The notes: a model not told the origin generated them from the letters alone. A stretch of 64,000 nt of DNA from Cytophagales bacterium (GCA_013298025.1 JAAFJE010000005.1:185668-249667); one strand, 5' to 3'; positions 53,731 to 62,745 are shown, counted from the first letter of the stretch. Numbers and translations: made by a program.

Positions 53731-54813
53731 TCAACCAACCACTTTTTGTTCGAGGTTTTTGAAGAAATCGTACATCGGATTTACGTCGAGCTTAATGAAC
53801 TTTTGCCATAACTTAATCGCCTTGGTGATGAGTTCGTTTTCTATCAGAAAACCGTCGTGTCCATACAGCGAATCAATGGCCTGAAAAGTTGCACCGGGAA
53901 TATGTTTAGCCAAAAACGCTTGTTCATTGATAGGAAACAGGGCATCCGATTTGATACCCATGACCAAGGTTTTAGCCTTCACACTTTTCAGGGCTGCCAC
54001 CACGCCACCACGGCCACGCCCCACATCCTGCGAGTCCATTACCTGTGACAAAATGTAGTAAGAATACGCATTGAAACGCTTGGCGAGTTTTTCGCCTTGG
54101 TATTTTTGATAAGAAACCGCACGATACGGCTTACCCAAGGGTTCGCCTTGTCGGGCTTGGGTAATATTATAGGTTTCGTAATTACGATACGAAATTAAGG
54201 CTGTAGCACGAGCCGCTTTCATGCCATTGATGCCTGCCAACGGATGGCTCTCCTGCCAAGTGGGGTCCACCTCAATAGCCATGCGTTGCGATTCGTTGAA
54301 GGCAATGCCCCAAGGCGAATGCTGGGCGTTGGTGGCAATCAGAATTAAATTTTCTATTAAATCAGGCTGACAAATCGCCCATTCCAAGGCTTGTTGTCCG
54401 CCCAACGAGCCACCCACACAGGTTTGTATTTTTCCAATACAAAGGTATTCTCGCAACAAGTCAAATGCCCGCACAATATCCCGAATTGTAATAGGAGGAA
54501 AAGTATGAAAATACGGCTTGCCAGTACGAGGGTCGATAGACAAAGGCCCTGTACTGCCATAATGCGAGCCTAGCACATTGGCACAAATGATAAAATATTT
54601 ATCGGGGTCAAACAACTTGCCTCGGCCTACTAAGCCTTGCCACCAATCTTCGGCATCATGGCTACCCGTGAAAGCATGGCAAATCCACACCACATTAGAG
54701 CAATCTTGGTTGGGTTTTCCTAATGCTTGGTAAGCCAATTCCACTTCGGGTAATTCGCCTCCTGCTTCCAAAGCAAAAGGATGAGGATGTTTAAAAAGAA
54801 ATGTATTATTCAA
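53731..54813 (-). CDS. metX: Homoserine O-acetyltransferase MetX
   Basis: MetX acetylates homoserine with acetyl-CoA, opening methionine synthesis. The 360-residue alpha/beta hydrolase has the family marks: ELAYQALGKPN early, WICHAFTGSHD, NVLGSHYGSTGP, and the nucleophile serine in VGGSLGGQQALEWA (about residue 135). The catalytic Asp is in GIKSDALFP and the His in YGHDGFLIE. In this phylum such genes are commonly controlled by S-adenosylmethionine; a SAM riboswitch and promoter lie upstream here. No other methionine gene is adjacent. Confidence 0.96.
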   Translation of the reverse strand: MNNTFLFKHPHPFALEAGGELPEVELAYQALGKPNQDCSNVVWICHAFTGSHDAEDWWQGLVGRGKLFDPDKYFIICANVLGSHYGSTGPLSIDPRTGKPYFHTFPPITIRDIVRAFDLLREYLCIGKIQTCVGGSLGGQQALEWAICQPDLIENLILIATNAQHSPWGIAFNESQRMAIEVDPTWQESHPLAGINGMKAARATALISYRNYETYNITQARQGEPLGKPYRAVSYQKYQGEKLAKRFNAYSYYILSQVMDSQDVGRGRGGVVAALKSVKAKTLVMGIKSDALFPINEQAFLAKHIPGATFQAIDSLYGHDGFLIENELITKAIKLWQKFIKLDVNPMYDFFKNLEQKVVG

Positions 54814-55054
54814 TGTCGTAATTATTTAATCTAAACAAAAATAACCGCTTTTCAACAAGAAATATTGACATGCAAGACGACAAAGCGCCTACCGCTTGGA
54901 ACACAAGCGGATATATCGGCAATTGTCTTGCTTGTGTATAAGCAAAGCCTAAATTTTCGTAAAACCCGACGAATACTGTACAGCAAATGACCTTGAAAAA
55001 GCTGAGTAAGTGCTTCGTAATTGGTTTATATTTCCCAAAATATTTCTAATAAAA

Positions 55055-55149
55055 TGATTTTAGGTAGGAATTAGCACCTTGCTTTTACGAGGTAAGTAGG
55101 TTGCCAGAAGTTCTTAGAGCCTAGTCTCTCCCTTCTTCTTTATAAATCA
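55055..55149 (-). promoter_or_regulatory. SAM-I-type riboswitch upstream of metX
   Basis: Read on the minus strand, the conserved core is clear: GAGACTAGGCTCTAAGAAC, TGGCAACC, then AAGGTGCTAATTCC. P1 can form between TGATTT and AAATCA, P2 between AGAAG and CTTCT with AGAG/CTCT inside, and the ACCT/AGGT arms fit P3. This is the S-box layout that binds S-adenosylmethionine and lowers expression of methionine genes. Its position in the metX leader fits. How binding is converted to control over the next 240 bases is not clear. Confidence 0.88.
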
Positions 55150-55186
55150 ACTACTACTTTGAAGAAGAGTAATTGACTTGATGTTG

Positions 55187-55219
55187 CAAATATAAAGCCT
55201 CTCTTGCCGATTTTCCAAA
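55187..55219 (-). promoter_or_regulatory. Candidate promoter of the metX leader
   Basis: On the minus strand TTTG (55219-55216) and TATATTTG (55194-55187) are separated by 21 bases, matching both Bacteroidota elements. Transcription would begin near 55180, about 30 bases before the riboswitch, with a leader of about 370 bases. Confidence 0.7.
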
Positions 55220-55333
55220 TGTTTTTTGGCAGATTCTACCTGTTATGTATTTTCGTGCACTTTTATTCGTTATTATTGTTGCTATGAAATTTCATGGTTA
55301 GTATTCAACCTCATTTTCCTATCATATTTACCT

Positions 55334-57835
55334 ATGTACATCAAAAATACACTCCTGTTGCTCATAACCTTTGCGTGTTTGTCTGTTGGTTTTCGAGAAG
55401 AGATTCCTCTTATTCAAACACTCCTTAGCAAACTAGAATCCTTTCATCAGCAAAAGCCTCAAGAAAAAGTCTATTTACATCTCGATAAATCTTATTATAT
55501 GGCTGGCGATACGATATGGCTCAAAGGCTATTTGTTTGATGCCAGTACGCACCAAATAGATTCGGTAAGTCGGGTGCTATATGTCGATTTATTAGACGAA
55601 AGTAAGGGTAAACTCATCAGCCACAAACGCCTGCTTTGTGTAGGTGCTGCCCAAGGCGAAATAGCCATTCCTGATAGCTTGGCACAAGGCGTGTACACGC
55701 TAAGGGCTTATACCAATTATATGCGGAATTTTTCTGATGATTTTTTCTTTCAAAAACAACTTACAATATGGCAACAACAGCCCTATTCGTCGATTAATGA
55801 AAACAACGTACAAGCTTTGTCGAGTATTAGCGATATACAGTTTTTTCCTGAAGGAGGCGATTTGGTTGAAAACATTGAATCTCGTGTCGCTTTCAAAGGC
55901 GTAAACAAATGGGGCAAAGGCGTACCTATTGAAGGTTTTGTTTTAGACAATGCCAAAGACACCATCACCATGTTTCAGGCGGCTCATTTGGGCATGGGCT
56001 ATTTTACATTTTTACCTGAAAAAGGAAAAACCTACCAAGCATTTGTCAAGCAACCCGACGGCACTTTCTTACAAAAAAACTTGCCACAAGCACTAGCACA
56101 AGGCTATGTGATGTTGGTTGACAATACCAGTTTTAAAGATAAAATTCGAGTATATGTTAAGAATAGCAGCCCCAAACCAGTCGACCAAGCCAAGCCTTTA
56201 GCAATACTGGTGCAGCAGCGAGGTAGCGTCTGTATGGTAGGAAAAAACAGTGAAGCCAGTGCTTCGTTTGTGGCAACGATTCCGAAAAGTAGTATCCCCG
56301 ACGATGGCATTGTACAAATCACCCTGTTTTCGCCAGAAGGGCAACCCCTGTGCGAGCGTTTGGTTTTCCATCAGGCGAATAAACAACTCAAACTAAGCAT
56401 TACGCCCGACAAAGAAAGCTATCGACCAAGAGAAAAAGTAACCCTTACCCTAGAAGCCAAAGATGCGGAAGGTAAGCCCGTTAAAGGTAATTTTTCGTTG
56501 GCCGTGACAGATGGCACACAAGTAGCAGAAGATTTATACGAAGAAAACCTGCTCACCAACCTATTGCTGACCTCCGATGTGCGAGACAAAGAAGCCAGCT
56601 TATCTACGTGGGCTTTGCGTGGTACGGTAGAAGACCCTGCGTATTATTTCGACCCCAACCAACAAGAGGCACGCCTGCACCTTGACGTACTTATGCTTAC
56701 GCAAGGTTGGCGAAGGTTTGCTTGGGCTGATATTTTGGCTGATGCTCAAGCAAAGCTGGCTTTCCCTATTGAAACAGGATTGAGCATTACGGGGAAAGTA
56801 CTACGCCCCAACGGAAAAGTCAGTCAGCAAATCAATTTGACAGTCATGTTGAAAAATAAGGCTGAAAACCCTCAGTTCTTATTAGCCAACACCGATTCAT
56901 TGGGTAGATTTGGCGTATATGATTTGTATTTTGTTGATTCAACCGACGTATTAGTACAGGCTATCAAAAGCAATGGAGGTCGCAACCTGAGTATTACGCT
57001 CGACCCATACGATACCACGCCACAAATCAAGCTACTCAAAATCCCTTTTAATCCCATTACATTCGATGCTAAAACCTTTGCTGTGTTTTTGCAAAAAAGA
57101 CGAGAAGCTATCGCTTTAGAACAAAAGTTGAAGCTCAATAAAGTACAAATGTTAGAAGAAGTAGTAGTAAAGGCTAGTAGAGAAAAAGAGCCTGACAGTC
57201 GTAAAATTTACGGTAATGCCAGTAATACTATAAAGGTACAAGACCAAATGTGTGGTGGCGTATTGCACGTGTTACAAATGCTACAAGGGCGAGTACCTGG
57301 CGTACAGGTAATACCATCGGGTGCGAGCTTCAAAGTAACGATTCGAGGAATCAACACTTTTTCGGGTAGTACAGACCCTCTATATTTGATTGATGGGATG
57401 CCTGTAGATGCCGATGCTCTTGCTTCTTTAAGTCCTTGTGATGTAGAAACGATAGACATACTCAAAGGGGCAGATGCTGCCATTTTTGGTATGCAGGCAA
57501 GCAACGGAGCTATTGCGTTTTTGACCAAGCGGGGCAATTCCAACTATGATTGGAGTAAAGCAGGGCCTTCGGAAGGGATTGCCCTACAAAAGCGCAAAGG
57601 CTACGAGCGAATGCGTGAGTTTTATAGCCCTGTGTACGACAATCCTAATGCTGCATACCTACCCGACTACCGCTCAACACTTTTTTGGAAAGCAACTATA
57701 GCTACCGACGCTACAGGCAAAGCGACGCTGAGTTACTATCAATCGGATGCCACAGGTACGATGAATATCAAAGCTGAAGGTGTTTCAGAAAATAGCCGAG
57801 TAGGAGTAATACGAGGAAAATACCGTGTACAGTAG
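55334..57835 (+). CDS. Macroglobulin-like protein with a TonB plug domain but no barrel
   Basis: The 833-residue protein starts with a signal peptide (MYIKNTLLLLITFACLSVGF). An MG2-like segment follows (KVYLHLDKSYYMAGDTIWLK, about 44-63), then further Ig-like macroglobulin domains to about 460. A carboxypeptidase-regulatory-like piece (ITGKVLRPNGKVSQQINLTV) comes next. A TonB-dependent receptor plug domain (about 650-770) has VLQMLQGRVPGVQV, TDPLYLIDGMPV and ETIDILKGADAAIFGMQASN. No 22-strand barrel follows. This architecture is common in Bacteroidota but its role is not settled. The ATG at 55334 was chosen for the signal peptide. Confidence 0.85.
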   Translation: MYIKNTLLLLITFACLSVGFREEIPLIQTLLSKLESFHQQKPQEKVYLHLDKSYYMAGDTIWLKGYLFDASTHQIDSVSRVLYVDLLDESKGKLISHKRLLCVGAAQGEIAIPDSLAQGVYTLRAYTNYMRNFSDDFFFQKQLTIWQQQPYSSINENNVQALSSISDIQFFPEGGDLVENIESRVAFKGVNKWGKGVPIEGFVLDNAKDTITMFQAAHLGMGYFTFLPEKGKTYQAFVKQPDGTFLQKNLPQALAQGYVMLVDNTSFKDKIRVYVKNSSPKPVDQAKPLAILVQQRGSVCMVGKNSEASASFVATIPKSSIPDDGIVQITLFSPEGQPLCERLVFHQANKQLKLSITPDKESYRPREKVTLTLEAKDAEGKPVKGNFSLAVTDGTQVAEDLYEENLLTNLLLTSDVRDKEASLSTWALRGTVEDPAYYFDPNQQEARLHLDVLMLTQGWRRFAWADILADAQAKLAFPIETGLSITGKVLRPNGKVSQQINLTVMLKNKAENPQFLLANTDSLGRFGVYDLYFVDSTDVLVQAIKSNGGRNLSITLDPYDTTPQIKLLKIPFNPITFDAKTFAVFLQKRREAIALEQKLKLNKVQMLEEVVVKASREKEPDSRKIYGNASNTIKVQDQMCGGVLHVLQMLQGRVPGVQVIPSGASFKVTIRGINTFSGSTDPLYLIDGMPVDADALASLSPCDVETIDILKGADAAIFGMQASNGAIAFLTKRGNSNYDWSKAGPSEGIALQKRKGYERMREFYSPVYDNPNAAYLPDYRSTLFWKATIATDATGKATLSYYQSDATGTMNIKAEGVSENSRVGVIRGKYRVQ

Positions 57836-57922
57836 TTTTTTATATGATTTTTCCGTGAAATGCTATGCTTCAAAGAAGTAGCTTCAAACCTATCTTTCTT
57901 TAGCATGAGAATTGTCAGTTTT

Positions 57923-57956
57923 TTTGCTTGAGGTAATAGGCTTTTGCGTATCTTTG
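57923..57956 (+). promoter_or_regulatory. Candidate promoter of the ATP synthase operon
   Basis: TTTG at 57923-57926 and TATCTTTG at 57949-57956 are separated by 22 bases, close to the Bacteroidota consensus. It lies 18 bases before the first gene of the operon. Confidence 0.6.
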
Positions 57957-57974
57957 TGACGAAATTTCACCAAT

Positions 57975-58337
57975 ATGTTACGTATTATATTACTTTCAGC
58001 AGGTATCGGTTTGGTTTTTTTTCTTGCTCCTTTTCTAGGGCTAGAGGCATACGTTGCTGTTGACAAATGGTTTATTCTGGCTTTTTATGCAGCCGTATCT
58101 TATTTCAACCATTTGCTCATGCAACAAGGCTTTGCCAATAACCGACAACATTTTGTGCAGTTTTATATGGGTAGTATTTTGGCTCGTTTACTTTTAAGTA
58201 TAGCATTTGTTGGGGTGTATATCATGAAGGGTACGCCAGATATATATATCTTCCTTAGCAATTTTTTTGTACTCTATTTATGTTATACAGGTTTTGAAAT
58301 ATACGATTTGTATCGTAAATTGCGACACTTTTCGTAA
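57975..58337 (+). CDS. Small membrane protein at the head of the atp operon
   Basis: The 120-residue protein has about four membrane segments (residues about 4-21, 30-48, 60-82 and 88-108) and a basic C-terminus (LYRKLRHFS). Position directly before atpB suggests the AtpI role, assisting c-ring assembly, but similarity to AtpI is not obvious. Similar-sized membrane proteins occur before atpB in other Bacteroidota as I recall. It starts right after the putative promoter and is separated from atpB by 106 bases. Confidence 0.65.
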   Translation: MLRIILLSAGIGLVFFLAPFLGLEAYVAVDKWFILAFYAAVSYFNHLLMQQGFANNRQHFVQFYMGSILARLLLSIAFVGVYIMKGTPDIYIFLSNFFVLYLCYTGFEIYDLYRKLRHFS

Positions 58338-58443
58338 TGAGCCAATAAGCCAAAGGGATAAGTAACTGATAATCAAAAGTTATCTAGTAAACCGACAAGA
58401 AAATAAAATCATAAACCATTATACGTTCATCCTCCAAGTCGTG

Positions 58444-59511
58444 ATGAGAAAATTATATTTTTCAAATATTTTGGCATTTCTTCTTTTATTTGCCACCTCG
58501 GTATTTGCACAGCACCATTCTGAAGAATCTACGTCGACTGACTCTTCGGCAGTTACAACCACCGCTCACGCTACTGAAGCTACAGAAGAGGCTCATGGCG
58601 AAGGTAAGGTTGACTTAGGTCACATGATTATGCACCACATTGGCGACGACCATAAGTGGGAATTTGCTCATGGTATTTCAATTTATTTGCCTTGTATCGT
58701 AAAAACAGAAAGTGGCTTGAAAGTTTTCTCTTCTCGTAATTTGGAAGACGAACATGGCAATGCTGTCGCTTACGAAGGCTTAATTGTTGAACATGGCAAG
58801 ATTCATGCAGAAGATGGCTCGCACGTGCTAGATTTATCTATCACGAAAAACGTGGCTTCTTTGTTGTTGAGCGCCGTGTTGATGGCTTTGATTTTCTTCT
58901 CGGTAGCCAAATCTTACAAAGAAAGAGCTGGTAAAGCTCCCAAAGGTTTTCAATCTTTAATCGAGCCAATCATTATTTTTATCCGTGACGAAGTAGTAAA
59001 AGCAAATATTGGCGAAAAACATTACAGAAAATTTTTACCTTATTTATTAACGCTTTTCTTCTTTATCTGGATTAACAACCTGCTAGGATTGTTGCCAGGT
59101 GGCGCGAACGTAACGGGTAACATTGCTGTTACCATGGTGTTGGCAGTGATTACATTCCTTGTGACCAACTTGAATGGTAAAAGTACTTACTGGGGACACA
59201 TCTTTGCGATGCCAGGCGTACCAAAATGGTTGTTGATTATCTTAACACCTGTAGAAATTATCGGTATTTTTACCAAACCAGTTTCATTGATGATTCGTCT
59301 TTTTGCCAACATAACGGCAGGTCACATCATTATGTTGAGCTTCATAGGTTTGATTTTTATTTTGAAAATTTGGGCTGTTACGCCAGTAATTACAGCATTT
59401 GCGGTATTTATGAACGTAATCGAATTGTTGGTAGCCTTCCTTCAAGCGTTTATCTTTACGATGTTGGCGGCTAGTTATATCGGTTCGGCTGTTGAAGAAC
59501 ATCACCATTAA
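58444..59511 (+). CDS. atpB: ATP synthase subunit a
   Basis: Subunit a forms the proton half-channels next to the c-ring. The 355-residue protein has an N-terminal signal-like segment (MRKLYFSNILAFLLLFATSV) and a His/Thr/Glu-rich periplasmic region of about 100 residues, an extension typical of Bacteroidota. The membrane core begins at about 140. The essential Arg is in KPVSLMIRLFANITAGHI, and the last helices carry ELLVAFLQAFIFTMLAASYI. The codon at 58441 is GTG in frame; the ATG at 58444 is preferred. Confidence 0.96.
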   Translation: MRKLYFSNILAFLLLFATSVFAQHHSEESTSTDSSAVTTTAHATEATEEAHGEGKVDLGHMIMHHIGDDHKWEFAHGISIYLPCIVKTESGLKVFSSRNLEDEHGNAVAYEGLIVEHGKIHAEDGSHVLDLSITKNVASLLLSAVLMALIFFSVAKSYKERAGKAPKGFQSLIEPIIIFIRDEVVKANIGEKHYRKFLPYLLTLFFFIWINNLLGLLPGGANVTGNIAVTMVLAVITFLVTNLNGKSTYWGHIFAMPGVPKWLLIILTPVEIIGIFTKPVSLMIRLFANITAGHIIMLSFIGLIFILKIWAVTPVITAFAVFMNVIELLVAFLQAFIFTMLAASYIGSAVEEHHH

Positions 59512-59624
59512 GCGTACTGAGTAGCGAGTGCAGAGTTTTGAATAATTATCAAAAAACTCCTTATGAGGCTACTTATGTTTTCATTTTGTAAATAATTTTT
59601 TCACTATAATAAACAAATAAAATC

Positions 59625-59870
59625 ATGTCACTTTTGTCAATCTTAGCGGAAGTTTCAGTAGGTACAGGTTTAGCTGGCGTTGGTGCTGGTCTAGTAGCAA
59701 TCGGTGCTGGTCTTGGTATCGGTAACATCGGTGGTCGTGCAATGGAAGGTATTGCTCGTCAACCAGAAGCTTCTGGAAAAATCCAAGGTGCGATGTTGGT
59801 TGTTGCTGCTTTCGTTGAAGCGGTAGCTCTTTTCGCAGCCGTAATTTGCTTCTTGGTAGCTAACAAATAA
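59625..59870 (+). CDS. atpE: ATP synthase subunit c
   Basis: Subunit c is the proteolipid that forms the rotor ring. The 81-residue protein has two membrane helices joined by the polar loop RQPEASGKIQ. The ion-binding Glu lies in helix 2 (VVAAFVEAVALFAAVICFL, Glu at about residue 65), and the glycine-rich first helix has GAGLVAIGAGLGIGNIGGRA. The short 81-residue form is normal. The intergenic region to atpF is long and contains two stem-loops. Confidence 0.97.
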   Translation: MSLLSILAEVSVGTGLAGVGAGLVAIGAGLGIGNIGGRAMEGIARQPEASGKIQGAMLVVAAFVEAVALFAAVICFLVANK

Positions 59871-59883
59871 TTGTTACTATCAG

Positions 59884-59987
59884 TTATCGAAAACCGATGC
59901 GTAAAAAGTAGTTTTAGGCTTGAAAGCTTTCGATAATAGCACAGACATTTGCTTTGTACCATAAAGCATTAGGCTTGTGGTACAAAG
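59884..59987 (+). promoter_or_regulatory. Two stem-loops between atpE and atpF
   Basis: TTATCGAAA (59884-59892) pairs with TTTCGATAA (59928-59936), and CTTTGTACC (59952-59960) with GGTACAAAG (59979-59987). Both are perfect 9-bp stems. They lie just after the c-subunit gene, whose product is needed in about 8-15 copies, so they may stabilise the upstream mRNA or cause partial termination. Confidence 0.5.
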
Positions 59988-60073
59988 TTCTCTGAGAAAA
60001 CTTATTTTAATCACACATACTTTACCGAACGATAGGCTCTTAGTAGCGTATCAATCGCAAAACATTCATTACT

Positions 60074-60568
60074 ATGGAATTACTTACTCCAGATTTAGGT
60101 CTTATCGTATGGCAGTTGGTGGTTTTTGGCGTATTGTTCTTTGTATTAGCTAAATTCGCTTGGAAACCCATCATTGCTTCTTTACATGAGCGTGAAGCTT
60201 CTATCGAAAGTGCCTTAGAATTAGCCGAAAATACACGTAAAGAAATGGCTGAGTTGAAGGCTGGTAACGAAAAATTATTAGCAGCAGCCCGTGCCGAGCG
60301 TGATAGCATCATCAAAGAAGCGAAAGAAGTTTCTGATAAAATGATTGCAGAAGCAAGAAATGAAGCACAAAAAGCGGCTGCCTCAGAAATCGAAAAAGCG
60401 CGTGTAGCGTTCGACCAAGAGAAAGCTAGTGCTGTGGCTTCATTAAGAAAAGAGGCTGCTTCTCTTTCTTTGGAAATTGCAGAGAAAGTATTACGTACTC
60501 AATTAGCAGACCGTGCCGCACAAGAGAAATTGGTTTCGTCTTTGTTGGCTGATGCTAAATTAAACTAA
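60074..60568 (+). CDS. atpF: ATP synthase subunit b
   Basis: Subunit b is the peripheral stalk. The 164-residue protein has one N-terminal membrane helix (about 7-27, GLIVWQLVVFGVLFFVLAKF), followed by KPIIASLHERE and a long charged helix (about 35-150) with heptad-like Ala/Glu/Lys spacing. The end ALIAEK-like region (SLEIAEKVLRTQLADRAAQE) contacts subunit delta. It follows atpE after 203 bases and precedes atpH by 43. Confidence 0.96.
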   Translation: MELLTPDLGLIVWQLVVFGVLFFVLAKFAWKPIIASLHEREASIESALELAENTRKEMAELKAGNEKLLAAARAERDSIIKEAKEVSDKMIAEARNEAQKAAASEIEKARVAFDQEKASAVASLRKEAASLSLEIAEKVLRTQLADRAAQEKLVSSLLADAKLN

Positions 60569-60611
60569 TTCGGTGACGAGCATTGGCTCTCAATTCAACG
60601 CATAATTCAAG

Positions 60612-61148
60612 ATGTCAGAACAAAGTGTAGCTTTCAGATATGCTAAATCACTGGTTGATTTAGCCATTGAAAAGGGTGTGATAGACACGGTACACGAAGA
60701 TATGCAGTTCTTCGACCAAGTGTGTGACGAAAACCGTCAGCTTGCCTTAACACTCAAAAGCCCAATCGTTAAACACGTTCAAAAATTAGCGATTCTTTCG
60801 GCTATTTTCAAAAGCCAAGTAAATCCTGTGACGTTTTCGATTTTTGAAATTATCACTAGAAAAAATCGTGAGAAATTCCTCCCTGCGATTGCTCAAGAAT
60901 TTCAACGTCAATACGCACTTTACAAAAATATTCAAAAAGTAGAGGTAACAACAGTTTCTCCTTTGACCGACACTCAACGTGCCGATTTTATCCGCATCGT
61001 GGCAGAGGCTACAGGTAAAACGGTTCAATTGGTAGAAAAAATCAAACCTGAGCTTATCGGTGGTTATGTGTTACGCATCAACGACCGTCAGGTGGATACT
61101 TCTGTGAAAACTCGCTTGAACGAATTGAAATTGGCTTTTTTACAGTAA
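60612..61148 (+). CDS. atpH: ATP synthase subunit delta
   Basis: Subunit delta links the peripheral stalk to the F1 head. The 178-residue protein has the N-terminal helical domain (VAFRYAKSLVDLAIEKGVID) and the C-terminal part ELIGGYVLRINDRQVDTSVK, the family motif near the C-terminus. Unlike standard operons, atpA and atpG do not follow; a terminator and a transporter gene do. Confidence 0.95.
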   Translation: MSEQSVAFRYAKSLVDLAIEKGVIDTVHEDMQFFDQVCDENRQLALTLKSPIVKHVQKLAILSAIFKSQVNPVTFSIFEIITRKNREKFLPAIAQEFQRQYALYKNIQKVEVTTVSPLTDTQRADFIRIVAEATGKTVQLVEKIKPELIGGYVLRINDRQVDTSVKTRLNELKLAFLQ

Positions 61149-61162
61149 GAAATTATTTAACG

Positions 61163-61200
61163 AAAAGAGGTTGCTAGGCTGGGCTTGGCAACCTCTTTTT
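61163..61200 (+). terminator. Terminator after atpH
   Basis: AAAAGAGGTTGC and GCAACCTCTTTTT form a perfect stem around 13 bases with a T-tract. It starts 15 bases after the atpH stop, so the operon ends here. Confidence 0.88.
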
Positions 61201-61292
61201 GTTTTATATTTGTTAATTGTATCAAGTCCTGTACAAACTACTACAGCTTGAGGCAAATGCTTTATGAAACGAAACCTTTTTCCCCAATAATT

Positions 61293-62540
61293 ATGCTATC
61301 TCATACCGAACCAACAGCCGTGATTTCTAAAAATGCCAAACTCTTGATTTTGGTGGCATCTTTGGGCTATTTTGTTGATGTTTACGACCTTATTCTTTTT
61401 GGCGTTGTACGTATTCCGAGTCTTAAAAGCCTAGGCTTGTCGGGCGATGACCTTCTTTTACAAGGCTCGAAACTGATGAATACCCAAATGGCAGGAATGC
61501 TTTTAGGAGGTTTACTTTGGGGCATTCTGGGCGATAAAAAAGGAAGAAAATCGGTATTGTTTGGCTCAATTTTGCTGTATTCTCTAGCGAACGCTGCCAA
61601 TGGCTTGGTCAACGATATACAGACTTATATGCTCTTACGATTTGTGGCTGGTGTTGGCTTGGCGGGCGAATTGGGTGCTGGTGTAACCATCGTAAACGAG
61701 TCGTTGCCCAAAGAAAAAAGAGGCTTAGGTGCATTGTTTATTGCAGGCACAGGTGCGTTGGGTGCCGTAACGGCGGCATTGGTGGCTGGCATGAGCCAAG
61801 ACCCCGAATGGTGGCGTATGACCTATTTTGTGGGTGGTGGCATGGGCTTGGCGTTGTTGTTGTTACGCCTAGGCACAATGGAATCAACGTTATTTGCCCA
61901 AATGGATGCCAAGGTTGAAAAAGGCAATTTTTTACAGTTATTTACAAGCTATTCAAAGTTTTCTCGCTATTTCTTGTGTATTTTGATGGGGCTACCAATA
62001 TGGTATATTGTCGGTATTTTGGTGCTTTACGCCGCCGAATTGAGCAAGCAATTGCACGTACAAGGAACAATTCTGCCCGGCAACGTGGTGATTTGCTGCT
62101 ATCTAGGCTTATCTTCGGGCGATTTTTTGAGTGGTTTGGTAAGTCAATGGCTCAAAAGTCGCAAGCAAACAGTGTATATTTTTGTACTAGGAAGCTTTTT
62201 GTTTATGGGTTTGTACCTTTTTTCGTATGGTTTAACCTCCCCAATTTTCTACTTTATTTGTTTTGGTTTAGGCTTTTCGGGAGGCTATTGGGCGGTGTTT
62301 ATCACGATGGCATCCGAGCAATTTGGAACAAATATCAGGGCTACCGTTACGACCACTGTACCCAATTTTGTAAGAGGAGCTTTAATTTTAATTAACATGG
62401 GCTTTCAAATGCTCCTTGGCGATTACGGATTAATTACAGCCGCTTTAATCGTAGGCATCGTCTGTAATGGTGCAGCACTTTGGGCAGCGTATCAATTAGA
62501 AGAAACCTTTACCAAAGATTTAGATTTTATAGATGCCTGA
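61293..62540 (+). CDS. Major facilitator superfamily transporter
   Basis: The 415-residue inner-membrane protein has 12 predicted segments. MFS motifs are visible: FVDVYDLILFGVV in helix 1 (with the Asp-x-Tyr-Asp of the metabolite:H+ symporter branch), GGLLWGILGDKKGRKSVLFG in the loop after helix 2, and RFVAGVGLAGELGAGV in helix 4. This resembles the SV2/AAHS-like group that moves organic acids or aromatic acids; the substrate is not clear. An ATG at 61257 could extend it by 12 residues, but the one at 61293 begins the natural N-terminus. It follows the atp terminator. Confidence 0.88.
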   Translation: MLSHTEPTAVISKNAKLLILVASLGYFVDVYDLILFGVVRIPSLKSLGLSGDDLLLQGSKLMNTQMAGMLLGGLLWGILGDKKGRKSVLFGSILLYSLANAANGLVNDIQTYMLLRFVAGVGLAGELGAGVTIVNESLPKEKRGLGALFIAGTGALGAVTAALVAGMSQDPEWWRMTYFVGGGMGLALLLLRLGTMESTLFAQMDAKVEKGNFLQLFTSYSKFSRYFLCILMGLPIWYIVGILVLYAAELSKQLHVQGTILPGNVVICCYLGLSSGDFLSGLVSQWLKSRKQTVYIFVLGSFLFMGLYLFSYGLTSPIFYFICFGLGFSGGYWAVFITMASEQFGTNIRATVTTTVPNFVRGALILINMGFQMLLGDYGLITAALIVGIVCNGAALWAAYQLEETFTKDLDFIDA

Positions 62541-62554
62541 GTAGCGTAGTACCA

Positions 62555-62672
62555 ATGGTGAATTGTGAGTTAAGTTTTTTATTTTCTAATACTTTTATAA
62601 CTCTGCTAACTACATCTAATTTTGATTAAGACAAAATGTAAGTCTTTGAAAATCAAAATGCTAATTCGCCAT
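62555..62672. repeat. Weak inverted repeat in the MFS-glycosyltransferase gap
   Basis: ATGGTGAATTGTGAGTTA on the left is partly complementary to TGCTAATTCGCCAT on the right, with an AT-rich interior that shares TTGAAAATCAAAA with the 7.6-kb inverted repeat. It could be a degenerate copy of the same miniature element. Confidence 0.35.
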
Positions 62673-62745
62673 TCATCATTCGTACTTCTGCAAAAGCCAG
62701 ATTACCAAACATATCAACCAATCACTTACTCGCTCAATTATTTAT

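Larger units (their letters stand above)
54814..55333. other. Divergent regulatory region of metX and the plug-domain gene
   Basis: It contains the metX promoter, the SAM riboswitch (55055-55149), and about 240 bases between the riboswitch and metX. That stretch has CCGCTT/AAGCGG and ACACAAGC/GCTTGTGT pairings that could form the expression platform. No promoter match was found for the plus-strand gene. Confidence 0.6.

Noticed and set aside
52919..53734. 271-residue minus-strand frame rich in Phe
   Set aside because: It is the antisense of the Lys-rich tail of the NTF2-like protein and has no family features.
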